From assembly GCF_026341515.1 (NCBI RefSeq), contig NZ_JAPEOK010000001.1:682001-746000 (forward strand): 64,000 nucleotides of DNA, given 5' to 3'. Below the pieces are notes generated by a model. The model was not told where the DNA came from and ran no database searches. It saw only the letters and a list, made by a program, of their open reading frames with translations. A program made the position numbers and the translations under genes. The DNA is from Streptomyces sp. NBC_00878 (GTDB taxonomy: Bacteria; Actinomycetota; Actinomycetes; Streptomycetales; Streptomycetaceae). Numbering within the stretch: the first letter of the stretch is position 1; each line of letters begins with the position of its first letter. Below are positions 24,791 through 33,144 of the stretch, piece after piece.

Positions 24791-25645
24791 GTGATCTCGG
24801 CATCCCGTTCGCAGTGGATTCATCCGTTCACCGGGCTGCAGCCCGTCCAGTTCCGCTGGCTGGTGCGCCTAGGTCGTTTCTGACGGCTCTTGAAACCGTC
24901 CCTGGACGGTTGCAGGCGAGCCTGACGAGACCGTCGGCGCCTCACGAGTCACCTCGCGCGGCGCCAACCGGCCGGATGATGTCCGACCAAGAGCCATCAG
25001 AAACGCCCTAGTCGCGGCCCGAGGCAGCAACGCCGTCGCCGATGGCCGGCCAGGTCGCCAGTGGGCATTGAACCTGTCAGATCGCGTGCTACTGGTGGTT
25101 GCCTACTGGCGCACCAACCTGACCGTGCGCCAGCTCGTTGTTCGGAGTGTCGCACTCTGCCGCGCACCGCGTCATCGACAGCATCAGCCCGCTGCTCACC
25201 TTGATCTCGATTCGAAGCCGCCGAACGGACCAGATTGCCATCGTCGACGGCACCTTAATCCCTACCCGGGACCGTCGACTCGCTACGCCGAGCAAGAACT
25301 ACCGGTATTCCGTGAACCTGCAGGTCGCCATTGACGCCAACACCCGCCTTGTCGTCGCCCTGGGTGCCCCTCAGCCTGGCAACCGCAACGACACGATCGT
25401 CTACCGGAGTAGTGGCATCCACGACGCGCTCGCAGGTTGCACAGTGATGGCCGACGGCGGCTATCGGGGCAATGCCGAAGTGATCATCCCCTACCGCAAG
25501 CCCAGTGACGGTAGCTCCCTGCCAGAGTGGAAGGAACAATGCAACGTTCAACACCGCACCATACGTGCCCGTGTCGAACATGCCCTGGCCCGCATGAAGA
25601 CCTACAAGATCCTTCGCGACTACAGACGCGCGGCAAGCACGCTCG
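24791..25645 (+). pseudogene. IS5-family transposase, split by a MITE, frameshifted and 3'-truncated
   Basis: The pieces in order are SQWIHPFTGLQPVQFRWLVR (24812-24868), then after a MITE VAARGSNAVADGRPGRQWAL and LSDRVLLVVAYWRTNLTVRQ in one frame. A small indel near 25135-25142 follows (about 5 bases lost), then LFGVSHSAAHRVIDSI, IAIVDGTLIPTRDR, VMADGGYRGNAEVI and RARVEHALARMKTYKILRDY in another. All three DDE regions remain, but the gene has two frame breaks. Homology ends after RDYRR at about 25640, where it abuts the tail of an opposite-strand transposase. Confidence 0.8.
24869..25011. mobile_element. MITE nested in the IS5-family transposase
   Basis: About 135 bases between two CTAG copies (24869-24872 and 25008-25011). 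Terminal repeats GGTCGTTTCTGACGGCTCTTG and, inverted from the right end, GGGCGTTTCTGATGGCTCTTG match except for two bases. Excising the element with one CTAG gives VRL-VAARGSN in one frame, so the insertion and its 4-base duplication are certain. It has no coding capacity. Its terminal repeats differ from those of the MITE at 5356, so it is a separate family with the same target preference. Confidence 0.87.
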
Positions 25646-26376
25646 GCGACGTTGTGCATGTGGGCGACGGCCTGGACGGCGTGATGGAGGCCGTCGCCGC
25701 GCTGCCGGCAGTCGCGGAGGATCTTGTAGTTCTTCAGGCGGCCGATGACATGTTCCACGCGGGCGCGGACCTTGCGGTGGGCGGCATTGTCGTCCTCCTC
25801 GCCCGGAAGTAGACCCCGTCCCGGGCGTTTTCGGTGCGGCACTGCCATGCCGCAGTTGAGGTAGGCGCCGTCGCCGAGCACCGTCACGCCCTCACAGTGT
25901 CGGCTCAGCCCGGACGCGCGCCAGGCGTGAGCGTCCGCCGTGGTGCCCGGCACCGGACGCGCTGCCGCGAGCACCAGCCGCGTGTCCGCGTCCACGATGA
26001 CCTGCACGTTCGCCGAGAACCGGTAATTGCGGCTGGATGCGGCCACCGTCCGGTCGCGGAGCGGGATCAGCGTGCCGTCCACGATCCACATGCGTTCCGG
26101 GGCATCGGCCGGGCGGGAGGCGGGCTCGATCGCGAGCAGCGGCCCCAGCCGTTGGATGACCCGGCACACGGTGGAGGAGGAGACGCCGAACAGCGGGCCC
26201 AGCTGCCGCATCGTCAGATTGGTGCGGTAGTACACCGCGACCACCAGCACCCGCTCGGCCAGCGGCAGCGACCACGGCCGCCCCCGCAAGGTGCCGTTGC
26301 CTCCCCGCTCCCGCACCACCTTCAACAGGCGCGCAAACTGCGTCACTTGAAGTCCGGTGAACGTCTCCACCCACAC
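25646..26376 (-). pseudogene. IS5-family transposase, nearly complete, 3' end lost
   Basis: From GTG 26376 it reads VETFTGLQVTQFARLLKVV, then LAERVLVVAVYYRTNLTMRQ, FGVSSSTVCRVIQRLGPLLA, WIVDGTLIPLRDR (first Asp), VLGDGAYLNCGMAVPHRK (second Asp) and RARVEHVIGRLKNYKILRDC (Glu), then HHAVQAVAHMHNV. Only the last few residues and the stop are missing; the frame runs on into the antisense of the neighbouring transposase. It is a homologue, not a copy, of the plus-strand transposase. No terminal inverted repeat was found beside it, so it may be inactive. Confidence 0.75.
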
Positions 26377-26977
26377 CCGCTCGCTCGCACCTTCACCAAA
26401 GAACGGGAACGACTGCGGATTCGTGCCGGACGAAACAAGATCCGGGCCATTCCCGGACCAGGAAGCGATCCTGACCCCAGTTGAGGGAGTCTTCGCAGGT
26501 CAACGAGCTGCCAACCGCGTACCACCAGCAGACGAAGAATCTGTTCGTGCATGCCTCCAGGCGAGTCTGAAATGCCGGTCCGGCAGCTGCAGATCCTCAG
26601 CCGCCCAACCAACCGACCTTGCTCGGTTCATACAAACGCCACACCGCAGTGGGGCTGCTCGTCCGCTCCCCGAGGAGCTTGCCCGGGACCCGACTCAGCA
26701 TAGGTCGCGACGCCGCCGAGTCAGGAGACGCCTCGCAAGCCGTGGAACAACCGGAACGTAGACCGATCTACCACTGACAGGCCGTCAGTAAAGTCAGCAT
26801 TGGGTCAGCATTAGGCTGACTATGGTTGCCCACAGACGACCACACTCGGAAATCCTGGACGGCTCCAGAGAGACCGACAGAGGCCATGGTGCGGGGCCCC
26901 CGACCAGCGTGAAGGGGCGGGCAGGCAAGTCGCCGTTGCCGCGCAACCCCGCGACGGTTCCCCCGGATTTCCGCTGT
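26377..26977. other. 601-base region without a recognisable gene
   Basis: It lies between the IS5-family transposase and the pirin gene. Open frames exist on both strands, but none has Streptomyces codon bias. Near 26788-26819 three short direct repeats (GTCAGTAAA, GTCAGCATT, GTCAGCATT) are followed by an inverted GGCTGAC. This may be an old operator or a recombination scar. The G+C bias is weaker than in the flanking genes. Confidence 0.4.
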
Positions 26978-27943
26978 TCAGCGCACCCTTCCCCGCGGTT
27001 TGAGTGGTACCGGCGGCAGTTCAGGAGCCGGCAGCGCTGCCCCGTCATACCCCTTCACCTCGCCGAACCGCACCCCGGTCATCCAGTCCGAACGGGCCTG
27101 CGCGATATCCTCCTGGGAGCGGCCGATGAAGTTCCACCACATGATCAGCTCCTCCTCGAACGGCTCGCCCCCGAGGAGCATGAGGCCCGCGTCCGACTCG
27201 GCGCGCAGGGGGAGTTCGGAGCGGCCGCAGCCGAGGTAGAGCATGGAGCCGGGCAGCAGCGGTACGCCGTCCACGTGAGCCTCGCCGGACATGGACAGCA
27301 CGGCGTACTCGAAGTCGGGCTCCAGCGGAAGACGTACGTCGGCGCCCTGGGCCAGGGCCAGGTCGGCGCCGACGATCGGGGTGTACGTCGTCCCGGGCGA
27401 GGCGGCCCCGTCGACGCTGCCGAGGATGAGCGTGGCCTCGATGCCGGGCGCGGTGACGACGGGCAGTTCGGCGTGGTGTTCGAACAGCGGGTCGGTGTGG
27501 CGGCTTCCGTCGGGCAGCGCCACCCACAACTGGGCGCCGTGCAGGAAGCGGGCGTGTGACTTGGGGCTCTCCTCCGAGTGGCTGATGGCCCGGCCGGACG
27601 TCATCAGGCCCAGCTCACGCGGGCGGATGGTCTGGAGGCTGCCGGTGGAGTCGCGGTGCAGCACCTCGCCCGCATGGAGCCAGCTGACGGTCTGCAGGCC
27701 CATGTGCGGATGCGGCGGAACCTGCATGCCGGGCTCGTCGGCGATGTCGTCGGGACCGTAGTGATCGACGAAGCACCAGGCGCCCACCATGCGCCTGCCC
27801 AGGTTGGGCAGCAGACGGCGGACTTCGGTGGACTCGCCGAGCTTGACCCGGCGGGGACTGAGGAGTTCGCGCACCGGCTCCGCCACCACGAAACCCCGGC
27901 CGCCGCACAGAGCGGGAACTGCCTCGCGATCAAGATTGCTCAT
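26978..27943 (-). CDS. Pirin family protein (bicupin)
   Basis: 321 residues. The N-terminal cupin has MVGAWCFVDHYGPDD, PHPHMGLQTVSWLHAGEVLH (metal-ligand histidines) and SGRAISHSEESP, with the fourth ligand region RFLHGAQLWVALP. The C-terminal cupin includes EEELIMWWNFIGRSQEDIAQ. Some bacterial pirins oxidise quercetin, others act as regulators; which applies here cannot be told. ATG 27943 is chosen over an upstream alternative at 27952. It is divergent from the MarR genes, whose operator-like repeat lies about 90 bases away, so co-regulation is possible. Confidence 0.85.
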   Translation of the reverse strand: MSNLDREAVPALCGGRGFVVAEPVRELLSPRRVKLGESTEVRRLLPNLGRRMVGAWCFVDHYGPDDIADEPGMQVPPHPHMGLQTVSWLHAGEVLHRDSTGSLQTIRPRELGLMTSGRAISHSEESPKSHARFLHGAQLWVALPDGSRHTDPLFEHHAELPVVTAPGIEATLILGSVDGAASPGTTYTPIVGADLALAQGADVRLPLEPDFEYAVLSMSGEAHVDGVPLLPGSMLYLGCGRSELPLRAESDAGLMLLGGEPFEEELIMWWNFIGRSQEDIAQARSDWMTGVRFGEVKGYDGAALPAPELPPVPLKPRGRVR

Positions 27944-28032
27944 GGCCCACAACCTAGTCCCGCGAAGGACTTTCCGTCAGGCCATCCACCCGCCGGCCGG
28001 CGGGCACGGCGCCCGCTCCACCGATACAAGCC

Positions 28033-28053
28033 ATGTACATAATAGCCATGTAC
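28033..28053. promoter_or_regulatory. Operator-like inverted repeat upstream of marR
   Basis: GTACAT-AATAGCC-ATGTAC is an inverted repeat with 6-base arms; AGCCATGTAC also occurs twice as a direct repeat. It ends 11 bases before the GTG at 28064, overlapping where RNA polymerase or a leaderless start would sit. It is a good candidate for MarR autoregulation and perhaps for control of the divergent pirin gene. Confidence 0.55.
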
Positions 28054-28063
28054 TGTATCTCTC

Positions 28064-28546
28064 GTGAGCACGAACCCCGAGGGCGCGACGCCCGGCTTCC
28101 TGGTGTGGCGCCTGTCGATGAAATGGCGGGCCGCCGTGGACCGGGCGGTGGCGCCGCTCGGCCTCACCCACGCGCAGTACTCGCTGGTGGCGTCTCTGTA
28201 CGGAATGCACCGGACCGGGCTCCGCCCCAGCCAGCGGCAACTCGCCGACCACACAGGACTCGAACCGCTGTACGTGTCGAAGCTCGCCCGCGCCCTGGAG
28301 GCCGCCGGCCTCGTCGAGCGCACCCGGGACCCCGCCGACCCCCGCGCGGTGCAGCTGACGCTCACCGATCAGGGCCGCGAGGTCACCCGCCGCGCGATCG
28401 GGATCGCGCACGGGCTGCTGGAACAGCTGCTGACGCCGCTCGGAGGCCTCGACGGCCCACGCACGAAGGCCTTCAGCCGCGAGCTGGCGACCCTGCTGGA
28501 CGTACCACTTGATCCGCCGACCGAGAACGAGACGGAGCAGTCATGA
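28064..28546 (+). CDS. MarR-family transcriptional regulator
   Basis: 160 residues. The winged helix reads LTHAQYSLVASLYGMHRTG, then SQRQLADHTGLEPLYVSKLARALEAAGLVER, and the wing is RDPADPRAVQLTLTDQGREV. The GTG start at 28064 sits only 11 bases after the ATGTAC repeat, so the transcript may be leaderless. The stop overlaps the ATG of a second MarR-type gene (ATGA), suggesting the two proteins are made in equal amounts. Confidence 0.85.
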   Translation: MSTNPEGATPGFLVWRLSMKWRAAVDRAVAPLGLTHAQYSLVASLYGMHRTGLRPSQRQLADHTGLEPLYVSKLARALEAAGLVERTRDPADPRAVQLTLTDQGREVTRRAIGIAHGLLEQLLTPLGGLDGPRTKAFSRELATLLDVPLDPPTENETEQS

Positions 28547-28998
28547 CCACCGCCACACCCATCACACCCACCGTCAACGGCCGCGTCATCGCCCTGGCCC
28601 ACTACGCGGGACGCGCCGTCCTGGAGCGCGTTCTGGCGCGTACGGGCAACACGTTCTACCAGTCGGTGACCCTCAGGGTCGTCGCGATCGCGGACACCCC
28701 CATCGAGCGCGACAGGGTGGCGGCCGACGTGACCGGCTCGCTGAAGATCGAGGAGTCGGCGGTGCAGACCACCATCGACGAACTGGTGGCAGCGAAGCTG
28801 GTCGAAGAAGTCCCGTCGGACGCTTCCGGACTGCGGCTCACACCCGTCGGCCGGGAGCTGTACGAGCGGGTCACCTCCGAGACCAACAAGATCTCCGCCC
28901 GGATCTACGCGGACATTCCCGCCGGGGACCTGGCGACGGCAGGCCGCGTACTGACCCTCGTCACCGAGCGGGCGAACGCCGAACTGGCCCGGATATAG
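28543..28998 (+). CDS. MarR-like winged-helix protein, coupled to the preceding MarR
   Basis: 151 residues. A helical N-terminus (GRVIALAHYAGRAVLERVLA, GNTFYQSVTLRVVAIA) is followed by a helix-turn-helix region RVAADVTGSLKIEESAVQTTIDELVAAKLVEEVP and a wing LRLTPVGRELYERVTSETNK. The DNA-binding part diverges from canonical MarR. It may heterodimerise with its partner. The two-gene arrangement resembles paired MarR regulators of other Streptomyces. Its target is unknown. Confidence 0.72.
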   Translation: MTTATPITPTVNGRVIALAHYAGRAVLERVLARTGNTFYQSVTLRVVAIADTPIERDRVAADVTGSLKIEESAVQTTIDELVAAKLVEEVPSDASGLRLTPVGRELYERVTSETNKISARIYADIPAGDLATAGRVLTLVTERANAELARI

Positions 28999-29038
28999 CG
29001 GCCACCGGCAGCCACCGCCGGGCACCCGCGAAGGTCGT

Positions 29039-29065
29039 GGAATATTCAACGAAACGGCGCCGTTC
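29039..29065 (+). promoter_or_regulatory. SigmaR-type promoter of the TPR gene
   Basis: GGAAT at 29039-29043, exactly 18 bases, then GTTC at 29062-29065. The Streptomyces sigmaR consensus is GGGAAT-N18-GTT. It lies about 22 bases upstream of the GTG at 29088. The same motif precedes the thioredoxin gene at 37141. Confidence 0.6.
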
Positions 29066-29087
29066 TGCCCGTCGAAGGAGGTCGGAA

Positions 29088-29435
29088 GTGGACACGACGT
29101 ATTACGACCACGGGACGTCCGCGGAGCGGTGGGAGCGCGCCCGGATGTTCTTCGACGCCAAGGAGTACGCCGCCTCGGCGCGCATCCTCGACGGCCTGGT
29201 CGAGGAGGTGCCGGAGCAGGTGGGCCCGCGACTGCTGCTGGCCCGCGCGTACTACCACTCGGCCCAACTGCACCGCGCGGAAACCCAGTTGAGGACGCTG
29301 GTCGAGAAGGACCCAGTGGAGCACTACGCCCGCCTGATGCTGGGACGCACGCTCCAGCGCCAGGGCCGCCACGAGGAGGCCGAGCCTCATATGCGGCTCG
29401 CGTCGGCTCTCTCGGGGGACTTCGAGTCTTTGTAG
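29088..29435 (+). CDS. Small tetratricopeptide-repeat protein, probable sigmaR target
   Basis: 115 residues with about two and a half TPR units: AERWERARMFFDAKEYAASARILDGLVEE, VGPRLLLARAYYHSAQLHRAETQLRTLVEK and HYARLMLGRTLQRQGRHEEAEPHMRLAS. It is a cytoplasmic protein-protein interaction module with no catalytic residues. GTG 29088 follows AAGGAGG. The upstream sigmaR-type promoter suggests induction by thiol-oxidative stress. Partner unknown. Confidence 0.8.
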   Translation: MDTTYYDHGTSAERWERARMFFDAKEYAASARILDGLVEEVPEQVGPRLLLARAYYHSAQLHRAETQLRTLVEKDPVEHYARLMLGRTLQRQGRHEEAEPHMRLASALSGDFESL

Positions 29436-29456
29436 TGCTGGGAGGAGTGGAGGCGC

Positions 29457-30893
29457 CTAGAGGCGCGCGCCACGCAGCGGCCGGCTCAGCGCGGTCGCGG
29501 CCGCGAGGACACAGACCGCGCCGCACCCGGTGAAGAAAGCGCCGGTCCCCCAGGCTGCGGCGACCAGGCCCGCGAGAGGAAAGAGAACCGGGCTGAGCCC
29601 CAAGGTGCCGAGGGACGTCACGGAGGTGACGCGCCCGAGATACCGGGGCTCGGCTTCTTTCTGCACCAGAGCGTTTCCCAGAACCATCGCGACCCCGCTG
29701 ACCACGCCGAGCAGCCCTCCGAACACGACGGCTGCTCCGGGCGTCGCCGCTCGGCCGAGCACCGTGACCAGACCGGCGGTCACGAAGAGCGAGCCCGCCA
29801 GGACGGGCGCGGCACGGGGCACCCGGCGGGCGGCGGCCATCGCCAGGGCGCTCACCGCTCCGCCGACGCTGAACGCGGCGAGAATCCAGCCGAGTACGGC
29901 CGCGTCCCACTTCCGTTCATCGGCGAGAAGAACGAGTCCGGCCGCGAGCGGGCCACTGAAGCACATCTCACCGAGGGCAACGGCCAGGACGAGCCCGCGC
30001 AACCGCCGGTGGCCGCGCAGATAGCGGAGGCCGTCGCGCAGGTCTGCCGACAGGGGCCGACGCGAAATGGCTTCGACGGCCTTGCGCCGATGTGGCGGGG
30101 GCTCGACGAGCAGGCCGGGAGGGTTGGCCGGGTCCAGATGATCGGCCCAGCCCGGAGGGCTGGCCTGGTCCGGAGGGCTGGCCTGGTCCGGAGGGCTGGC
30201 CTGGTCCGGAGGGCTGGCCTGGTCCGGAGGCTCCCCCTGGTCCGGAGGGTCTGTCCGGTCCGGCCCCAACTCGACCTCTCCGTCCGCCCTCGCCGTGGCG
30301 ACCGGCGCCGCGACGACCGGTCTCATGCGCACCGCCGACAACAACCCCAACGACACCCCGAACAGCACCCCCACCACGGCGAAAGCACCCGCCGCCCCCA
30401 CGACGGCCAGGGCGAAGGCCCCGACCAGCGGCCCCACCGCGTTGCTGAACCGCACCGCCAACACCCGCATGCCCTGTACCCGGGCCAGCTGTCCTTGGTC
30501 CGTGAGCCTCGGCGGCAGAGCGCCCACAGCCGGTATGAACACCGCGTCGACCACACCGAAGAGCACGGACAGGGCGTACAGCAGCCAGAGTTGAGGGCCG
30601 CCTGCCCAGGTCAGGGCGGCGGCACCGAGCAGCATCCCGCACCGTACGAGGTCGCTGCCGATCAGGACGCGACGCGGGCCGAAGCGGTCGGCGAGAACGC
30701 CACCGCCGAGCATGAGGACGGCACGGGGCAACGCTCCGACTGCAAGGACGGCACCGACCTGTGCGGGACCCGCGACCCGGACAGTGGCCCAGGACAGCGC
30801 CATGAAGTAGGCGACGTCGCCGGTGACCGACGTGGTGTAGGCGCCCAGCCAGCGCAGGACGTTGGGATCGCGGAAGGCGGGCCTCACGGTCAC
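29457..30893 (-). CDS. MFS transporter with a repeat-bearing central loop
   Basis: 478 residues, 12 predicted membrane helices. N-terminal half: [40 protein letters not shown] (MFS loop 2-3) and [20 protein letters not shown]. The central cytoplasmic loop is expanded by about 70 residues and holds repeated PPDQAS units encoded by an 18-base tandem repeat. C-terminal half: [20 protein letters not shown] and [20 protein letters not shown]. The GTG start at 30893 overlaps the stop of the ArsR gene (GTGA), so this is the exporter controlled by that regulator. Substrate unknown, likely a drug-like small molecule. Confidence 0.83.
   Translation of the reverse strand: MTVRPAFRDPNVLRWLGAYTTSVTGDVAYFMALSWATVRVAGPAQVGAVLAVGALPRAVLMLGGGVLADRFGPRRVLIGSDLVRCGMLLGAAALTWAGGPQLWLLYALSVLFGVVDAVFIPAVGALPPRLTDQGQLARVQGMRVLAVRFSNAVGPLVGAFALAVVGAAGAFAVVGVLFGVSLGLLSAVRMRPVVAAPVATARADGEVELGPDRTDPPDQGEPPDQASPPDQASPPDQASPPDQASPPGWADHLDPANPPGLLVEPPPHRRKAVEAISRRPLSADLRDGLRYLRGHRRLRGLVLAVALGEMCFSGPLAAGLVLLADERKWDAAVLGWILAAFSVGGAVSALAMAAARRVPRAAPVLAGSLFVTAGLVTVLGRAATPGAAVVFGGLLGVVSGVAMVLGNALVQKEAEPRYLGRVTSVTSLGTLGLSPVLFPLAGLVAAAWGTGAFFTGCGAVCVLAAATALSRPLRGARL
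30153..30260. repeat. 18-bp tandem repeat in the MFS central loop
   Basis: Four perfect copies of CGGAGGGCTGGCCTGGTC (30153-30224) and two degenerate ones (to 30260). On the coding strand each unit gives the six residues of the PPDQAS cycle, so copy-number change keeps the frame and only lengthens the cytoplasmic loop. Confidence 0.85.
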
Positions 30894-31483
30894 GTGTCTT
30901 CGGCGAGCAACGGGAACATCTGTAGCTGCAGGACCACCCTCTCGGCACCCTCGACCTCAGCTCCCTCTGCCTCTGTCTCCGCCTCCTCCGCGGGCTCCCG
31001 TACCCGGAATCGCTCGATCACCCCCGCCAACTCCCGCTTCATCGCGTCGAGTTCACCGGGTGTCAGATGCAGCGTCCGGCTCATGAACGCACTGGCCCCG
31101 AACCACTCGTCGGGCAGGACCGGTACGACCTCACCGGCCACCCTGCGCAACGTCTCGCTGTCGGCCAGGGCCACAGCCTGGACGTACGCGCGGCTTTCGG
31201 CGGCGTCCGGGGACGTGGACGGGTCGTGCGTCGAGATCCGGTGCCGCGCACGCCACCATCGGTCCCGCCGCGTCCCCCGTTCCGTGTCCTCCTCTATGAG
31301 TCCGCCCGCCGCCAGACGCCTCAGGTGGTAGCTGGCCGCACCGGAGTCCAGTGCGAAATGTGTGGCCAACTGCCGCACGGTGGCGGGACCTTGCCGGCGC
31401 AGGCGGTTCAGCAGAGCGAGCCGCATGGGGTGCGCCAGTACCCGCAACGCGGCCGTGTCGAGGGTGATGTCGTCGTCCGCCAT
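30890..31483 (-). CDS. ArsR-family (HTH_20) regulator
   Basis: 197 residues. The winged helix ALRVLAHPMRLALLNRLRRQ, TVRQLATHFALDSGAASYHLRRLAAGGLIEE and the wing TERGTRRDRWWRARH are typical. It lacks the CxC metal motif, so the effector is probably organic. The C-terminal half (ALADSETLRRVAGEVVPVLP...) is a ligand/dimer domain with an acidic tail. It is cotranscribed with the downstream MFS exporter and sits just below a perfect 30-base palindrome, its likely operator. Confidence 0.85.
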   Translation of the reverse strand: MADDDITLDTAALRVLAHPMRLALLNRLRRQGPATVRQLATHFALDSGAASYHLRRLAAGGLIEEDTERGTRRDRWWRARHRISTHDPSTSPDAAESRAYVQAVALADSETLRRVAGEVVPVLPDEWFGASAFMSRTLHLTPGELDAMKRELAGVIERFRVREPAEEAETEAEGAEVEGAERVVLQLQMFPLLAEDT

Positions 31484-31500
31484 GGGACGCAGCGTAGAAC

Positions 31501-31530
31501 GCGAAGAACTCTTCCGGAAGAGTTCTTCGC
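31501..31530. promoter_or_regulatory. Perfect 30-base palindrome, ArsR/MFS operator
   Basis: The left arm GCGAAGAACTCTTCC (31501-31515) is followed without spacer by its exact complement GGAAGAGTTCTTCGC (31516-31530). It lies 17 bases upstream of the regulator ATG. No run of pyrimidines follows, so it reads as an operator rather than a terminator. GAAGAACTCTTCC is itself an inner near-dyad. Confidence 0.78.
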
Positions 31531-31580
31531 GAACATCCCTACGCGATCACGTCATTGCGCGGTCTTCGAAAATGGGCCCG

Positions 31581-32978
31581 TCACTTCTCGGTCGCGTACG
31601 TCCGTTTGCCGCGCCGGTACGCGATCTCGCCCAGCACGATGTCGACGGCGATGAAGGCAGCCAGTGGGATGCCCAGGAGCGGGACGAAGTAGCCGAGGGC
31701 GGCGATGAGGGCCATCGCGGGGACGAGGACGTATGGGGGGACCTGTTGCCAGGCGCCGCGTGGGACGGGGCGGCCGAAGGCTGAGGCGCGGCCTCGTTGC
31801 CACCACATGCGGTAGCCCCACAGGATCAGCAGGATCAGGCTGAGGGCCAGGGCCATCAGGACGAGCTGGTTGGCGATGCCGAACAGGACTCCGGTGTGGG
31901 CGTCGATGCCCCAGCGGGTCAGCTTCGCCAGGACCGGGTAGTCGGCGAAGCGGACCGTGTCGGTCACCTCGCCGGTCGACGGGTCCACGGCGACCGCGTC
32001 CTGCTTGGTGGGCCAGCTGCGCTGGACCTGCCTCACCACGTACCCGGACTCGGCGTCGGCGGGCGGGACGATCTCCACCGGGTCGCCCAGGCCCTCCGCC
32101 CGCGCGGACGCCAGCACCTTGTCGAGGCCGACGCCGTGCTCGACGTCTCCCTCCGCGGCGGCGGAATCGTGGCCTGAGTGTTCGCCGCCCGCGGCCACCG
32201 ACACCGCGGGTGTGGCCTGGTGGAGCGAGGTGCGCAGTTCGTCGATGTGCGCGCCGGCGTACGTCGACCAGGTCAGGCCCGTCGCCGCGAGGAAGAAGAA
32301 CCCGACGGCGGCCCAGACACCGACGGTGCCGTGCAGACCGAGCGTGCGTCGGCGGCCGGTGGTGCCGCGTATCGTGCGCTGCGTACGGCGGCGGCTGAAC
32401 CAGAGCACCAGACCGCCGCCCGCGATCACCCACAGCCAGCTGGCGGCAAGCTCGCTGTAGAGGCGGCCGTTCTGGCCGAGCTGGAGGTTGGCGTGGAACT
32501 CGTCGATCCAGGTGCGCAGCGGCAGGGCGCCGGTGGATCCGTACTGTTCGAGCGCGCCGCGCACCTTGGCGGTGTAGGGGTCGACGAACACCGCGAGGGT
32601 GTGGGTCTCGCCGATGCCCGGGACGCCGGACAGCATCACCCTGGTGGTCGCGTCGTCCTCCGGAGAGGGGCGTACGGCCGAGACCGTGCCCTCCGGGTGG
32701 GCCTTGCGGGCGGCGGCGACCTGTTCGGATATCGGCAGTTTCTCGTCGCCGACGGGGACGGTCATCTCGTGCGAGTACAGGATCTTCTCGGCCTGGAACG
32801 ACGCCGCGTACAGGAATCCGGTCGTGGCGGCGACCAGCAGGAACGGGGCGACGAGCACTCCGGCGTAGAAGTGCAGCCGCAGCACCAGGGGACGCAGCGG
32901 CGACCAGAGGCCGCGTTTCGGGGAAGGGGCGACGGCTTGCGGGGACTCGTCCGTCTCGGTCGTGGGAGCGGTGGTCAT
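31581..32978 (-). CDS. PepSY-associated transmembrane protein
   Basis: 465 residues with four or so membrane helices: LHFYAGVLVAPFLLVAATTG near the N-terminus, LAASWLWVIAGGGLVLWFS, LHGTVGVWAAVGFFFLAATG and LVLMALALSLILLILWGYRM. PepSY domains lie outside (ISEQVAAARKAHPEGTV, LDKVLASARAEGLGDPVEI). The histidine in HANLQLG and LHGTVG may bind heme. The family includes putative ferric-siderophore or other metal reductases. A His/Met-rich membrane protein lies divergently next door, so copper or iron handling is likely. Confidence 0.82.
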   Translation of the reverse strand: MTTAPTTETDESPQAVAPSPKRGLWSPLRPLVLRLHFYAGVLVAPFLLVAATTGFLYAASFQAEKILYSHEMTVPVGDEKLPISEQVAAARKAHPEGTVSAVRPSPEDDATTRVMLSGVPGIGETHTLAVFVDPYTAKVRGALEQYGSTGALPLRTWIDEFHANLQLGQNGRLYSELAASWLWVIAGGGLVLWFSRRRTQRTIRGTTGRRRTLGLHGTVGVWAAVGFFFLAATGLTWSTYAGAHIDELRTSLHQATPAVSVAAGGEHSGHDSAAAEGDVEHGVGLDKVLASARAEGLGDPVEIVPPADAESGYVVRQVQRSWPTKQDAVAVDPSTGEVTDTVRFADYPVLAKLTRWGIDAHTGVLFGIANQLVLMALALSLILLILWGYRMWWQRGRASAFGRPVPRGAWQQVPPYVLVPAMALIAALGYFVPLLGIPLAAFIAVDIVLGEIAYRRGKRTYATEK

Positions 32979-33144
32979 CGGCGGGCTTCTCCGGTGGGGC
33001 AGGGGACGACGGGCCGTGCTCGGCCGTTGCGGTGCAGTAGTCGGTGGGCGGGGGCATCGAGTTCCCGGAGGTTCGCGTGGTGTGGGTCACATCGCGAGGC
33101 GCATATCGGGGCTCCGGTCATCCGGGCGGTCCTGGACTGGCACG

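Noticed and set aside
21288..27000. Integrated prophage or ICE
   Set aside because: Only transposases, MITEs and gene fragments are present; no integrase, att repeat, structural or conjugation gene was found.
26822..27559. Plus-strand 245-codon frame over the pirin gene
   Set aside because: Mostly antisense of pirin; only the first about 50 codons are outside it and they show no codon bias.
30153..30260. Another repeat array, possible CRISPR or noncoding repeat
   Set aside because: 18-base perfect tandem units that stay in frame within an MFS gene; no spacers.
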